A stretch of DNA of 11,676 bases from Thauera sp. (lineage in GTDB: Bacteria; Pseudomonadota; Gammaproteobacteria; Burkholderiales; Rhodocyclaceae): NCBI GenBank assembly GCA_023150215.1, contig JAKLLJ010000074.1:1-11676 (forward strand), given 5' to 3'. A model generated the notes under the pieces. It searched no databases and was not told the DNA's origin. It saw nothing but the letters and a program-made list of their open reading frames with translations. This document shows, piece by piece, positions 1 to 7,923 of the stretch (positions within the stretch are counted from its first letter, which is position 1; each line of letters opens with the position of its first letter). The position numbers and the translations under genes were made by a program.

Positions 1-585
1 GACTGGCAGTACACCCACCCGCGCGAGATCTTCGCCGAGATGAAGCACGCCATGCGCTCGCTCGACCACATCGACTGGGACCGCCTGGTGCGCGAAGGCG
101 CGGTCACCTACCCCTGCCCGGCCAATGACGCGCCCGGGCTGGACGTGGTCTTTGCCGAGCGCTTCCCCACCGCCAGCGGGCGCGCGCGCTTCCGCCCCGT
201 TGCGCCGCTGCCGCCCGACGAACCGGTCGACGCCGCCTGGCCCACCGTGCTCATCACCGGCCGCCAGCTCGAACACTGGCACACCGGCGCGATGACGCGG
301 CGCAGCGCCGTGCTCGACGCGCTCGAGCCCGCCGCCGTGGCGACGCTGGCACCCGCCGAGCTCGCCCGCCTCGGCCTCGCCCCCGGCGCCGCGCTGCGCA
401 TCGAAACCCGCCGCGGCCACATCACCCTCAGCGCACGCACCGACCCGCTGATGCCGGCCGGGATGGTGTTCGTGCCCTTCTGCTACGTGGAGGCCGCCGC
501 CAACATCCTCACCAACTCGGCGCTCGACCCGTACGGCAAGATCCCGGAGTTCAAATACGCCGCGTGCAGGCTCGCGGCCGGGTGA
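1..585 (+). CDS. Formate dehydrogenase alpha subunit / molybdopterin oxidoreductase, C-terminal part (5' end outside window)
   Basis: The frame is open from base 1 and ends at TGA 583-585, giving the last 194 residues of a larger protein. The C-terminal ~110 residues have the look of the molybdopterin-dinucleotide-binding domain of formate dehydrogenase-type oxidoreductases. The segment TGRQLEHWHTGAMTRR is followed by a beta-rich stretch and then by FCYVEAAANILTNSALDP and GKIPEFKYAACR, the family's typical ending. Known role: such subunits bind a bis-MGD molybdenum or tungsten cofactor and oxidise formate (or reduce CO2), passing electrons to Fe-S/flavin partners. The catalytic Cys/Sec and Fe-S residues would lie upstream and cannot be seen, so the exact substrate is inferred from the C-terminus alone; another member of the superfamily is possible. 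The first internal ATG (40) is not a credible start because homology-like sequence runs before it. No partner subunit or fdhD follows; the next 340 bases are REP repeats. Confidence 0.85.
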   Translation, partial: DWQYTHPREIFAEMKHAMRSLDHIDWDRLVREGAVTYPCPANDAPGLDVVFAERFPTASGRARFRPVAPLPPDEPVDAAWPTVLITGRQLEHWHTGAMTRRSAVLDALEPAAVATLAPAELARLGLAPGAALRIETRRGHITLSARTDPLMPAGMVFVPFCYVEAAANILTNSALDPYGKIPEFKYAACRLAAG

Positions 586-654
586 ACGGGCAGCGGGGTT
601 CGGCGCGCGGCCGGCGTGGAGTGGTCTCGACGCTCGGGACCCCGGCGGCAGCGG

Positions 655-820
655 TTGGCGGCTGCCGCCGCTCCTACAGGGAGGCGTTTGCGGGGATGAG
701 GTTCGCGGCTGCCGCCGCTCCTACGTGGGGCGCTCTGGGCGGGGGTGGTTCGCGGCTTCCGCCGCTCCTACAGGGGGGCGTTTGCGGGGATGGGGTTCGC
801 GGCTTCCGCCGCTCCTACAG
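655..820. repeat. Tandem array of four GTAG-headed REP units with 47-bp period
   Basis: Four near-identical ~25-nt units begin at 655, 702, 749 and 796, exactly 47 bases apart. Each reads, on the minus strand, GTAGGAGCGGC, a 4-nt loop (GGAA or its variant GGCA), then GCCGC and usually GAA. That is a GTAG head followed by a 5-bp GCGGC/GCCGC hairpin, the architecture of bacterial REP elements. Spacers are ~22 nt; those at 680-701 and 774-795 are almost the same (GGCGTTTGCGGGGAT core), and the middle one (725-748) has diverged. All four have the same orientation, which suggests duplication of a REP-plus-spacer unit. Together with the inverted copy at 838-862 they fill most of the 586-927 gap. 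No gene is supported in this gap: short open frames across it merely translate the repeats. Confidence 0.9.
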
Positions 821-862
821 GGGCCACGGGACGGTTTCTGTAGGAGCGGCGGAAGCCGCGAA
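796..862. repeat. Inverted REP pair (REPIN-like), copy 1
   Basis: The last tandem REP unit (796-820) and an inverted copy (838-862) are perfect reverse complements over 25 bases, separated by 17 nt. The GTAG heads face each other across the loop. Known: paired inverted REPs (REPINs or BIMEs) can fold into long hairpins, can act as terminators or RNA-stability elements, and are spread in trans by RAYT transposases. The pair lies between convergent genes (formate dehydrogenase + and Nudix -), so a shared bidirectional terminator role is plausible. No RAYT gene is in the window. Confidence 0.88.
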
Positions 863-927
863 GCTTTATCGATGATCGCCGCGCGCAATGGCCCCGGTGT
901 CCGGATCCATGATCCCGGATATCCCCT

Positions 928-1554
928 TCAGCGCTCTTCGTTCAGCAGCCGGTAGAGCGACATGATGATGCCCGCGGTCGCCCCCCAGATGAAGTAGCCG
1001 TGATAAGGCATCGCGTGGAAGCGGCGCAGCCGCCCCTCGTGCATGATGCTGTGCTCTTCGTGGTTGCGCGGATCGAGAAAATGCGCCAACGGCACCTCGA
1101 AGGCCTCGGCCACCTCGAAGGCGTCGAGGCGCAGGTCGAAGGGCGGATGCACCAGCCCCACCACCGGCGTGACACGAAAGCCGGTCCCGGTCAGGTAGTC
1201 GGGCAGCGCACCGAGCAGTTCGACATGGCGATCGGCAAGGCCGATCTCTTCCTCCGTCTCACGCAAGGCGGTGTGCACCGGCGACCGGTCGCCGGCCTCC
1301 ACCCGACCGCCCGGAAAGCTGATCTGGCCCGGGTGATGATGGAGGTGATCGGTGCGCCGCGTGAGCAGCACCGACGGCGCCTCGTCGCGCATCACCAGCG
1401 GCACCAGCACCGCCGCAGGCGTGGGCGGGCGGGTTAGCACCAGATCCTTTGCATCGCCGTTGAAATCGCCGCTCGCGGCGCTCGCCGCTCTCGTCAGCTG
1501 GCTGCGGATGTGTTCGATTTGCGCGGAACCGTTCCGCCGGAATTCCTGGTCCAC
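928..1554 (-). CDS. Nudix hydrolase, CoA pyrophosphatase (NudL/UPF0035) type
   Basis: A 208-residue protein with the marks of the CoA-pyrophosphatase branch of Nudix enzymes. It has the UPF0035-type motif around residues 63-83 (LLTRR, then G76 and FPGG at 80-83). This runs into a Nudix core with RETEEEIGL at 98-106, whose glutamates should bind the catalytic Mg/Mn. As in some CoA-active Nudix proteins, an Asp (D89) rather than Glu fills the first acidic position of the box. Expected reaction: hydrolysis of CoA or acyl-CoA to 3',5'-ADP and (acyl-)phosphopantetheine in the cytoplasm. The start is GTG at 1554; the overlapping ATG at 1556 is in another frame, and no better in-frame ATG precedes the conserved region. 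Only 8 nt separate it from the stop of the protease gene, so it is probably translated from the pilus-operon transcript, though a CoA enzyme has no obvious role in pilus assembly. Length is close to E. coli NudL. Confidence 0.9.
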   Translation of the reverse strand: MDQEFRRNGSAQIEHIRSQLTRAASAASGDFNGDAKDLVLTRPPTPAAVLVPLVMRDEAPSVLLTRRTDHLHHHPGQISFPGGRVEAGDRSPVHTALRETEEEIGLADRHVELLGALPDYLTGTGFRVTPVVGLVHPPFDLRLDAFEVAEAFEVPLAHFLDPRNHEEHSIMHEGRLRRFHAMPYHGYFIWGATAGIIMSLYRLLNEER

Positions 1555-1562
1555 ATGAGGCC

Positions 1563-2255
1563 TCAGTAACGTCTCTTCAGCAGCAAGCGCTCGCCCTCGC
1601 GCCGCCAGTCCATACGGTTCATGAAGCTCATCCCGAGCAAGACATAAGGAAGCTCGGACTCATGCACGGCCGCCTCGACACCATACAGCCGAATGCCGCG
1701 CAACTCGACCGAGTCCAGCTTGACCCGCCATACCCGCGCCACGCCATTCGCAGTCTCGCTCTGCCCAGGCTGGCCGGAGCGGTAGTCGATGCCGAGTCGC
1801 ACCGCCTCAGTCCGCCCCATCGCAACCAGAGTCGCGCCGGTGTCGACAAGCACACGGACACCTCGGCCATTGACTGCGGCATCCGCGAAGAAATGCCCAC
1901 CCCCGTCCGCTTGCAAGCTCACTTCGCTGGTGCCCGCAGATTGCGCGCTTGCAGCGTGCTCGCCCAAACGTAGCTCGAACAGGCGTCCCTCATGCTCGAG
2001 GGTCGCAGATCGACCCGACAGCGCACGCAGGCGAATCCCTTCTCGCGTGCGCTGGTCGATCCCGAGGGTCTGCGGCATGCCGCCATCCACCACAAGCACG
2101 ACCTTGCTACCGAAAACCCCTGCGAGTGCAATTTCGACTGCCTGAGCCGGAGGGATGCAGCACAACCCTCCCGCCAGCATCAAGATGCTTGCCTTCAAAT
2201 CAGTCCCCGGTCGACGCGCGGCAGGGCGGTGAAGCCGTCCCGGCAATCGGTTCAA
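1563..2255 (-). CDS. Secreted retropepsin-like aspartic protease (clan AA, TIGR02281-like)
   Basis: The 230-residue reading has a hydrophobic export signal (about residues 20-39, LMLAGGLCCIPPAQA, probable cleavage before VEI). Its C-terminal half is a single retropepsin-type domain: the catalytic motif VLVDTGAT at 136-142 with Asp138, and the hydrophobic-hydrophobic-Gly segment YVLLGMSF at 204-211. Bacterial members have one Asp-Thr-Gly per chain and are expected to work as homodimers in the periplasm; substrates are unknown. The start is uncertain. TTG at 2255 has GGAG seven bases upstream but leaves an Arg-rich ~20-residue n-region. TTG at 2198 has GGGGA six bases upstream and gives a normal signal peptide (MKASILMLAGG), so it may be the true start. 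An in-frame stop at 2285-2283 (minus strand) bars any longer form. The gene follows pilY1 closely and precedes the Nudix gene by 8 nt. A role in trimming pilus or surface proteins would be speculation from position. Confidence 0.85.
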   Translation of the reverse strand: MNRLPGRLHRPAARRPGTDLKASILMLAGGLCCIPPAQAVEIALAGVFGSKVVLVVDGGMPQTLGIDQRTREGIRLRALSGRSATLEHEGRLFELRLGEHAASAQSAGTSEVSLQADGGGHFFADAAVNGRGVRVLVDTGATLVAMGRTEAVRLGIDYRSGQPGQSETANGVARVWRVKLDSVELRGIRLYGVEAAVHESELPYVLLGMSFMNRMDWRREGERLLLKRRY

Positions 2256-2290
2256 TTCAACACTCCGGCGCCACCAGGCGCCTCATCCGG

Positions 2291-5200
2291 CTAGTTCACC
2301 AGTTCCCGCCAACTCATCCTGCGGAAGGTTCCGCTCGCCGACAAAGGCGGTACGCTCCGGGTGATCTGGCGGTTGTCCGAGGTGTTGATGATCACCTTCT
2401 CCCGGCCATCGACACGAACCACCGCGAGGCCGACACCCAGGGCATTCGTGAGCAACTCGCCGACCAAACTCCCATCGACCGTCTGCACGCTGCTACCCGT
2501 GCGGTAGTCGAAGAAGTAGAGATAGCTCCTGCCACCCACCAGGCACGAGGTGTGCTCGGGAACGTTGCCGACCACGGTAAGGACTCCACTGGTGATCTTG
2601 AAGTCGATATTGATCCGCTCGCCCTTCACCGAATCCAGATCGACGAACCAGCCCGGCGCCGTGGTCCAGTCCAGCGCTTTGTTGGTGATGGTCCGTTTGG
2701 TGCCGCTAGCTGTGATTACCTGCTCGATGACCCCGGACACGCCCCGGAAATCGCCCCAGCCCGTGTTCTCGAGGGGGTCGCGCACGGCATAGATCGACTG
2801 CAGGGAAGCGTCGTCCAGGTCGCTTTGGCCGAGATACTTACCGGTGCCGACGAAGACCACCCGCTTCAGCGATCCGTCCCCTGCCTTGACTTGGGCGAGT
2901 TCGGGCCGGGTGGTGATCGGCTGCGTGCTGCCGAAACTCGCCAGCTGGGTGACACTCTCGTTGGTGAGGTCGAAGCGCCACAACCGTCCGAACAGGTCGC
3001 CCGCGTAGACGTACTGGGTCGAATCGTCAAGGCGGAGGTTGTCGACCCAGTTACTGATCTTGGCGATCCCGCTTTGCGACGGATCGCTCCCCGTGTTGGC
3101 GATGATCTCCGAAATCTTTGCACCGGTCTTCGCATTCACCACGAACAACCGCCCCTTGCCGTCCCCGGGCGACTCGTTGTTGTAGCCGGACGCGAACAGC
3201 ACGACCCATTGTCCTGCCTTCTTGGTAATGATGGGATTGCCGAACGTGAGCCCGACATCGGGATCGGTCTGTTGATCGAACTCCCACAGGATCGACGGAT
3301 TGGTCGTATCGGTGATGTCGAGGGCGAAATACGAGCGTCCTCCCTTGCCCAGACCGATCACGGCAATCGTCCGCCAGTCCGATCCGTCCGCACTTGCGCA
3401 ATTGCTCGCGATGCAGATGTCGCCTACGGCAATCGCACCATCGACGTAGTACTGATGCGGCGTTACCGTGCTGTTTCCGTAATCCAGATGTGCGAGCTTG
3501 TGCAAGTTCGGGATCACCGCGCTCGGCACATAAGCCCAGCGCTCGACGCCGGTTTGAGCATCGAAGGCGTGCAGCATTCCGTCGTTGGCGCCCACCAGCA
3601 CGATCCCTGTGCGCGCGCTCTTCGCGGCAACGTAATCCGCATAGCCCGAATCCGAGTATTTATAAGGCGGACGGCGGACATAAACCGGGTGGGAGCTGAC
3701 GATGTCGCCCAGGATGTGGGTGCGGTCACGCTGCGTGCGCACGTCATTTCCCGCCTGATCCTCGCGCGAGGCGTCACCGCGGATGAAATTGATCAACTCG
3801 TCGCTTGTCGATGCCGCGGGCAAGGCGCCATGTACCGAACGGACGTTGGCTCCGGTGAAATCGAGCCGCGTGGTCCCGCTACCTTTCATGTAAATCTTCC
3901 GCGAGCTCCATCCGGTGTCGGCCGCGAGTTGGTCCAGCCGCACTTTGGCCGACCACAAGCGCTGATCAGCGGATGCGAGTTCACCTGTGATCACGTTGAT
4001 CTCGCGGGCTTCCAGGTCGCCGTACCATTCCTGCGTACGGTAACTCGCCACGTAGGCGAAATTGTCCCCCGACACCGGCTCGAGGCTGCTGGTCGCGGCC
4101 CCCGAACCCGAGCCCACGCGTGCCGCGGGTGTGCCGAGTGCCCGAGCGAGGCCACCAATGAGGGCATCCGGCGTCTTTGCGCTGAAATAGATACCGCGCC
4201 CGTTTACTGCCGCATGCCAGAGGTCATCGACACGGAAATAGGTGTCCGTACCCGGCTGGTCCGTCTTCGGATTGGGCCAGTTCTTCGAGCCACTGAGAAT
4301 CCCGTTGTAATCGATCGATGCGCCGCTCTCGTAATTCTCTTCATAGCGCAACGATCCATCGACGCCGAAGCCGAGCGTGAAGGTCATCATGCTCTGGCTC
4401 GTCTTGTCGCTGCCTGCGCTGGGACTTACGTCGTCCGCACATACATCTTCGCCGAGGCCGCCGGTGCAGTTGCCCAGCGAACTGTCACGCAGATCGGTAT
4501 TGGCGTAATACATCGCGATATCGGCGAGCGTGTCGGGCGCCTTGTAGGCATCGAGCATCGGACGCACGGCACCGCCATCCTGATCGCCCACTCCACCACT
4601 GTTCGCGATGTTGAAATGAGCGGAACCGTTGTCCACCCACGAACCGTCCGTCGCCATGATCAGGAAATTCTGCTGGCAGGAATAGAGGACGGGGTCGTCA
4701 CTACCGGTGAGCCGGCTACCCTCATGAAAACCCGCGTACATCCGCCCGATCTTCGCCATCGCGCTGCGCAGGGGCGTCAATGTGCCCTCTGCGGTCGTAC
4801 CGTACAACTTGTCGAAAATTTCGTTGCGTTGGGTCCCTGGATCACAGTCCCCCGCTCCCGGTGCGCAGAAATCACCGATGGGCTGGAACCGGGCATTCGC
4901 GCTGACTCCAACTGCATTGAGGGTGGAAAATCCGATGCGAAGACCGCCCGGGTTGGAAAGCTGGCTGAATGCCCGGCCCGCCGAGCTCTTCATCGCATTG
5001 AGACGCGAACGATAGTAGGTGTACCAATTGGCAAAGTTCTGCTTGTCAAACCCGGAATCATTGCTCGTTATCTTTTCAAAGACATTCCTGCCCGGCGTCT
5101 TGCCCACTGCCGAAGAACAGTAGGGGTACATGCCTTCCTTTACGTCCACCTTGCCATCGGCAGAGTAGGCGTACTGCAAGGGTTCGGGCCCCTTGTTCGG

Positions 5201-5716
5201 CCGGGTGTACTGGTAGTAGTAGGCAGGTTCCTCGGGATCACAGTTGGCTGTACCGACGACGCAGCCCCAGTCGACCGCCTTGAACTGGGTGCCGAGATCG
5301 ACTTTTTGCGAAAGCAGATCGAAACCGTTCATGGGTGCAGCAGCGAACGACGACGCAGGGTAAGAACTGCCATCCGCCTTCACTGGAGGCGTGTAGGTGA
5401 TGGTCGGGTCGTAATAACTCCCGTTGCACGACGCACTCGCGAACCCATAAGTTCCTGAGGTGAATTCAAGGACGAAATCCGGAAGATAAGTGCGTTCCAT
5501 CGAGCCCGAATTGTCCAGTACGAACATGATGTTCGGCTTGACCTGCAGGCTGCTGCCCGTCGGGATCGGCGCATCCGCGATCTCCACGCTCGCAGCGCCA
5601 GCCACGCCTGCCCCCGCGATGGTGACGACGACAGAACCCAGCAAGCGCGCGACACATTGTCGCAACGACTTATCTCCGCCCCTGCCTTGATGAGGGGCCG
5701 AACAGTGGATAGACAT
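2291..5716 (-). CDS. pilY1: Type IV pilus tip adhesin / assembly protein PilY1 (PilC family)
   Basis: A 1141-residue exported protein. A signal peptide occupies about residues 16-42 (hydrophobic LLGSVVVTIAGAGVAGA). An N-terminal von Willebrand A-like region follows, with a MIDAS-type motif IMFVLDNSGSM (D68-x-S70-x-S72) and a second conserved piece FLIMATDGSW at 351-360. The C-terminal PilY1 beta-propeller begins near LGDIVSSHPVYV (669-680) and includes VGANDGMLHAFDAQTG and YAGDLFGRLWRFDL. An RGD (646-648) precedes the propeller, within a segment usually conserved in the family. Known role: PilY1 sits at the pilus tip with minor pilins, primes assembly, resists retraction, binds surfaces and signals contact. 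The expected DxDxDxxxD calcium loop before YVYAGD is degenerate (see findings). ATG at 5716 is preferred because GAGAGG lies eight bases upstream; GTG at 5725 abuts that Shine-Dalgarno sequence. The pilX stop is 12 nt upstream. Longest gene in the window; codon use resembles its neighbours, with no sign of transfer. Confidence 0.95.
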   Translation of the reverse strand: MSIHCSAPHQGRGGDKSLRQCVARLLGSVVVTIAGAGVAGAASVEIADAPIPTGSSLQVKPNIMFVLDNSGSMERTYLPDFVLEFTSGTYGFASASCNGSYYDPTITYTPPVKADGSSYPASSFAAAPMNGFDLLSQKVDLGTQFKAVDWGCVVGTANCDPEEPAYYYQYTRPNKGPEPLQYAYSADGKVDVKEGMYPYCSSAVGKTPGRNVFEKITSNDSGFDKQNFANWYTYYRSRLNAMKSSAGRAFSQLSNPGGLRIGFSTLNAVGVSANARFQPIGDFCAPGAGDCDPGTQRNEIFDKLYGTTAEGTLTPLRSAMAKIGRMYAGFHEGSRLTGSDDPVLYSCQQNFLIMATDGSWVDNGSAHFNIANSGGVGDQDGGAVRPMLDAYKAPDTLADIAMYYANTDLRDSSLGNCTGGLGEDVCADDVSPSAGSDKTSQSMMTFTLGFGVDGSLRYEENYESGASIDYNGILSGSKNWPNPKTDQPGTDTYFRVDDLWHAAVNGRGIYFSAKTPDALIGGLARALGTPAARVGSGSGAATSSLEPVSGDNFAYVASYRTQEWYGDLEAREINVITGELASADQRLWSAKVRLDQLAADTGWSSRKIYMKGSGTTRLDFTGANVRSVHGALPAASTSDELINFIRGDASREDQAGNDVRTQRDRTHILGDIVSSHPVYVRRPPYKYSDSGYADYVAAKSARTGIVLVGANDGMLHAFDAQTGVERWAYVPSAVIPNLHKLAHLDYGNSTVTPHQYYVDGAIAVGDICIASNCASADGSDWRTIAVIGLGKGGRSYFALDITDTTNPSILWEFDQQTDPDVGLTFGNPIITKKAGQWVVLFASGYNNESPGDGKGRLFVVNAKTGAKISEIIANTGSDPSQSGIAKISNWVDNLRLDDSTQYVYAGDLFGRLWRFDLTNESVTQLASFGSTQPITTRPELAQVKAGDGSLKRVVFVGTGKYLGQSDLDDASLQSIYAVRDPLENTGWGDFRGVSGVIEQVITASGTKRTITNKALDWTTAPGWFVDLDSVKGERINIDFKITSGVLTVVGNVPEHTSCLVGGRSYLYFFDYRTGSSVQTVDGSLVGELLTNALGVGLAVVRVDGREKVIINTSDNRQITRSVPPLSASGTFRRMSWRELVN

Positions 5717-5728
5717 GGCGTTCACCTC

Positions 5729-6403
5729 TCAATTCACCAGCGTCACTTGCACGAAGCTGACGGTGTTGCTCGGCCCGGTCACGCGCGTCGTGACCCGGTA
5801 GAAATACTTCACGGCCCCGGGCTCTGGCGCGGCCTTGTAGGGTGCTGATCCTGTCATGGATGCGCCATCGTCCGCTGCCACCGTGGTCGGCGCATAGGCG
5901 TCGCACATGTTCGTACCCCCTGGCACCGCCACTCCGGGCGCCCCGTCCGCATCGCACAGGCGGTTGATCACGTAGGACGCCGCATATCCCGCCGGAAGAC
6001 TGCTCGCCCCGACAGAAACCGCAACCATATTGCAGTCCGTATTGGTGCCCGCGGACGTTCCTCCTCCCCACAGCACATCATCGGTTGCGGTGGAGGTCAC
6101 GCTGCCAGTCAGATCACAACCCGAGCGGCGACTCGCGTAATAGCCCGGGGCTGCCGTCTTGTGGAGGGAAGTGGCACCGCCCGCAGCGATCCGGCTATTG
6201 ATGGCTTCCAGCGCAGCCTCGGTGCCGGCATCAGCGGCCTGCGTCGCAGCCTGGCGAAAGGCGAGGTTGCCTGCGATCACCGTGCCGGTGTCGATCGAGC
6301 GCACCAGCGCGATCGACGCGAGCGACAACGCCACCAATGCGATCAGCACGGTGAATAACACGATGCCTTGCTGCTTCGGCTTGCTTTGTTTTCCGGTCTG
6401 CAT
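5729..6403 (-). CDS. pilX: Type IV pilus minor pilin PilX
   Basis: A 224-residue protein starting MQTGKQSKPKQQG followed by IVLFTVLIALVALSLASIAL, a class III prepilin leader with Gly13 at -1 and a long hydrophobic helix. Position +5 is Thr rather than the usual Glu. That is typical of PilX/GspK-type tip pilins, which cap the filament and do not need Glu5 to neutralise the next subunit's N-terminus. The helix continues into RQAATQAADAGTEAALEAIN, matching the PilX N-terminal domain. The globular part contains several Cys residues. ATG 6403 is chosen because GGAG lies five bases upstream; the GTG at 6409 overlaps that site. The gene sits 16 nt after pilW and 12 nt before pilY1. Function is in the inner membrane/periplasm as part of the minor-pilin priming complex (family knowledge). 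Confidence 0.92.
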   Translation of the reverse strand: MQTGKQSKPKQQGIVLFTVLIALVALSLASIALVRSIDTGTVIAGNLAFRQAATQAADAGTEAALEAINSRIAAGGATSLHKTAAPGYYASRRSGCDLTGSVTSTATDDVLWGGGTSAGTNTDCNMVAVSVGASSLPAGYAASYVINRLCDADGAPGVAVPGGTNMCDAYAPTTVAADDGASMTGSAPYKAAPEPGAVKYFYRVTTRVTGPSNTVSFVQVTLVN

Positions 6404-6419
6404 GATCACTCCATCGTCC

Positions 6420-7520
6420 CTAAGGTGCCGGTGACCAGATCACATTGCGCAGCGGAATCACCGTCTCGAAGACGCGGTGGCGGTAATTGCGATCGGCGCT
6501 GGCGATGCCGATCTGCGGCCCTCCGCTCCACAATTCGAGCGTCGCAGGGCTCACTGCCGTCTTCTCGTACTGGGGATGACGCACCACGACCGCGACGCGC
6601 AGCGCACGAATCTGCTGGACTTCATCCGCATCCAGAGCAGCCCAGTCTCCGGTCGCATCCTTCCATATGAAGTTCGCACCATCGGCGATACCGTACTGGG
6701 CCTGCAGGTTGACCACCTGTGAAACGAGCCGACGGTTGTCATCATTGGCGACGGTGTCGGTGCAGCTCGGCGTGGTGATGGTAAGCGCATTGCTTCTGAC
6801 CAGATGCCCGCACCCGGCCGGTATCGAAAAGCGCCATGCTGCCGAGTTCTCGGCACCACCAAACCCGATGACGATATCGCCGATCTCATAGCTCGTCCCG
6901 GGAAACACCTTGTCTACGTTGGCCGGATTGTAGGCACCCTTCTTGTGGTTGAGGTTGACGCCGTTACCGGTGTGCTTCGGTCTGTCCTCCAACTGCATCA
7001 GGGTGCATACCTTGCTTCCATCGCGCGCGCCAACGATAAACAAGTCGCCTTCCTGCAAGCCGCCATCACTCCCCACGGTCACGATAGACGACGGAGTGGG
7101 CATGCCCTTGACGATGGACAACGGGACCGCACCGAAATCGCTGCTGCTGCTGCTGCGGAAGGTGACGATCGAATCCGGATTGCTGCCCCCGCCGTCCACG
7201 ATCCTCGCGGGAACAAGGGAGGATGCCGGCTGCACTAAGGCCCCGGAGCCGGTTCCCTCGTGGTAGACATTGATGCCCTTCGGACACAGGGCTCCTTCGG
7301 GCCCGAACAGCCCGTATCCGCCCATGCGGATCTCCTGTTGCAACATGTAGAGTGCCACTGCGCCATTGGTCTGCGCATCGTTGCCCCCGGTGCTGGTGCG
7401 CTTCTGCCCCTCGAAGGACTGCATGATCTGGGTCACCACGAGGAGAACCACCAGCCCGACGGCCAAGCCAACGAGCAACTCGACCAGTGTCAAACCCAGT
7501 TGTGCGGATTTCTTTGCCAT
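6420..7520 (-). CDS. pilW: Type IV pilus minor pilin PilW
   Basis: A 366-residue minor pilin. The leader MAKKSAQLG is followed by LTLVELLVGLAVGLVVLLVV: Gly at -1, Glu at +5 of the mature protein, and a ~20-residue hydrophobic helix. The conserved PilW stretch (ALYMLQQEIRMGGYGLFG) lies about 50 residues further on, and the rest is a large, Cys-containing globular domain, as usual for PilW/GspJ-like pilins. The reading frame stays open for 69 codons upstream (to 7727), but that extension runs through pilV in another frame and would bury the prepilin leader. ATG 7520 also has GAGG five bases upstream, overlapping the pilV stop. Expected to form the tip complex with PilV, PilX, FimT and PilY1. 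Gaps: 8 nt from pilV, 16 nt to pilX. Confidence 0.93.
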   Translation of the reverse strand: MAKKSAQLGLTLVELLVGLAVGLVVLLVVTQIMQSFEGQKRTSTGGNDAQTNGAVALYMLQQEIRMGGYGLFGPEGALCPKGINVYHEGTGSGALVQPASSLVPARIVDGGGSNPDSIVTFRSSSSSDFGAVPLSIVKGMPTPSSIVTVGSDGGLQEGDLFIVGARDGSKVCTLMQLEDRPKHTGNGVNLNHKKGAYNPANVDKVFPGTSYEIGDIVIGFGGAENSAAWRFSIPAGCGHLVRSNALTITTPSCTDTVANDDNRRLVSQVVNLQAQYGIADGANFIWKDATGDWAALDADEVQQIRALRVAVVVRHPQYEKTAVSPATLELWSGGPQIGIASADRNYRHRVFETVIPLRNVIWSPAP

Positions 7521-7528
7521 AGCCGCCT

Positions 7529-7921
7529 CTAGATCACGATATGCGCAACGACAACGACGTTGCTGGGCCGGTCCGCAGTCGGCGCCTGCCAGGTCACCGT
7601 AACCGTCACGCGCTGGCCGTCGATCTCCGTGGTTCGCGTCCCGTTCGGCAGCCCTGCCTCGGGAAATGCATCCTTGATGTCGGTGTTCGTTTCTGCAAAA
7701 TCGGCAAGCGCGCTGGGCTGACCCCACATCCGCCCAATCCGCTCATTTGCGATGAAGCTTGCATCGAGGCGATGCTTGGCCGCCGTGGTGTGCTGGATCG
7801 CCGCGGCTTGGAGGCCGATGATTCCCAGCACACCAAAAGCCAGGACGACGACCGACACCAGCACCTCGAGAAGGACGATTCCCGCAGCCTTCTTCAAGCC
7901 CGATGGTCTCCGCATCACCAT
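7529..7921 (-). CDS. pilV: Type IV pilus minor pilin PilV
   Basis: A 130-residue pilin. The leader MVMRRPSGLKKAAG is followed by IVLLEVLVSVVVLAFGVLGI, with Gly14 at -1, Glu19 at +5 and a hydrophobic helix running into GLQAAAIQHTTAAKHR, characteristic of PilV/GspI. Start ATG 7921 is preferred (GAGGAG nine bases upstream, inside the end of fimT). ATG 7915 would be 15 bases from the same site, and the longer open frame to 7966 overlaps fimT. Only 2 nt separate the fimT stop from this start, so translational coupling is likely. Length is slightly short for PilV but complete at both ends. Role: bridge or priming pilin in the tip complex (family knowledge). Confidence 0.92.
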   Translation of the reverse strand: MVMRRPSGLKKAAGIVLLEVLVSVVVLAFGVLGIIGLQAAAIQHTTAAKHRLDASFIANERIGRMWGQPSALADFAETNTDIKDAFPEAGLPNGTRTTEIDGQRVTVTVTWQAPTADRPSNVVVVAHIVI

Positions 7922-7923
7922 GA

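Noticed and set aside
655..820. CRISPR array
   Set aside because: The regular 47-bp period is suggestive, but two spacers are nearly identical, the repeats are GTAG-headed REP hairpins found elsewhere singly and inverted, and no cas gene is present.
900..919. Near-palindrome (TCCGGATC / GATCCCGGA) after the Nudix gene as a terminator
   Set aside because: The stem has a bulge, the loop is only 3 nt, and no T-run follows on the minus strand.
564..955. Plus-strand open frames over the 586-927 gap
   Set aside because: They translate the REP repeats (repeated RLPPLLQG-type peptides), overlap the Nudix end, and have no recognisable product.
2257..2286. Nine-codon ATG frame between pilY1 and the protease gene (minus strand), ending one base before the TTG start
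   Set aside because: It could be a coupling leader, but it is too short and lacks a clear ribosome-binding site; chance is likely.
1949..5458. Plus-strand open frame of 1169 codons opposite pilY1 and the protease gene
   Set aside because: It lies in register with pilY1 codons, so it stays open simply because pilY1 avoids TTA, CTA and TCA codons, as expected at high GC. It has no signal, domain or ribosome-binding support, while pilY1 is a clear family member.
7521..7727. N-terminal extension of pilW (69 codons)
   Set aside because: It runs through pilV in another frame. The prepilin leader at ATG 7520 with GAGG upstream fixes the start.
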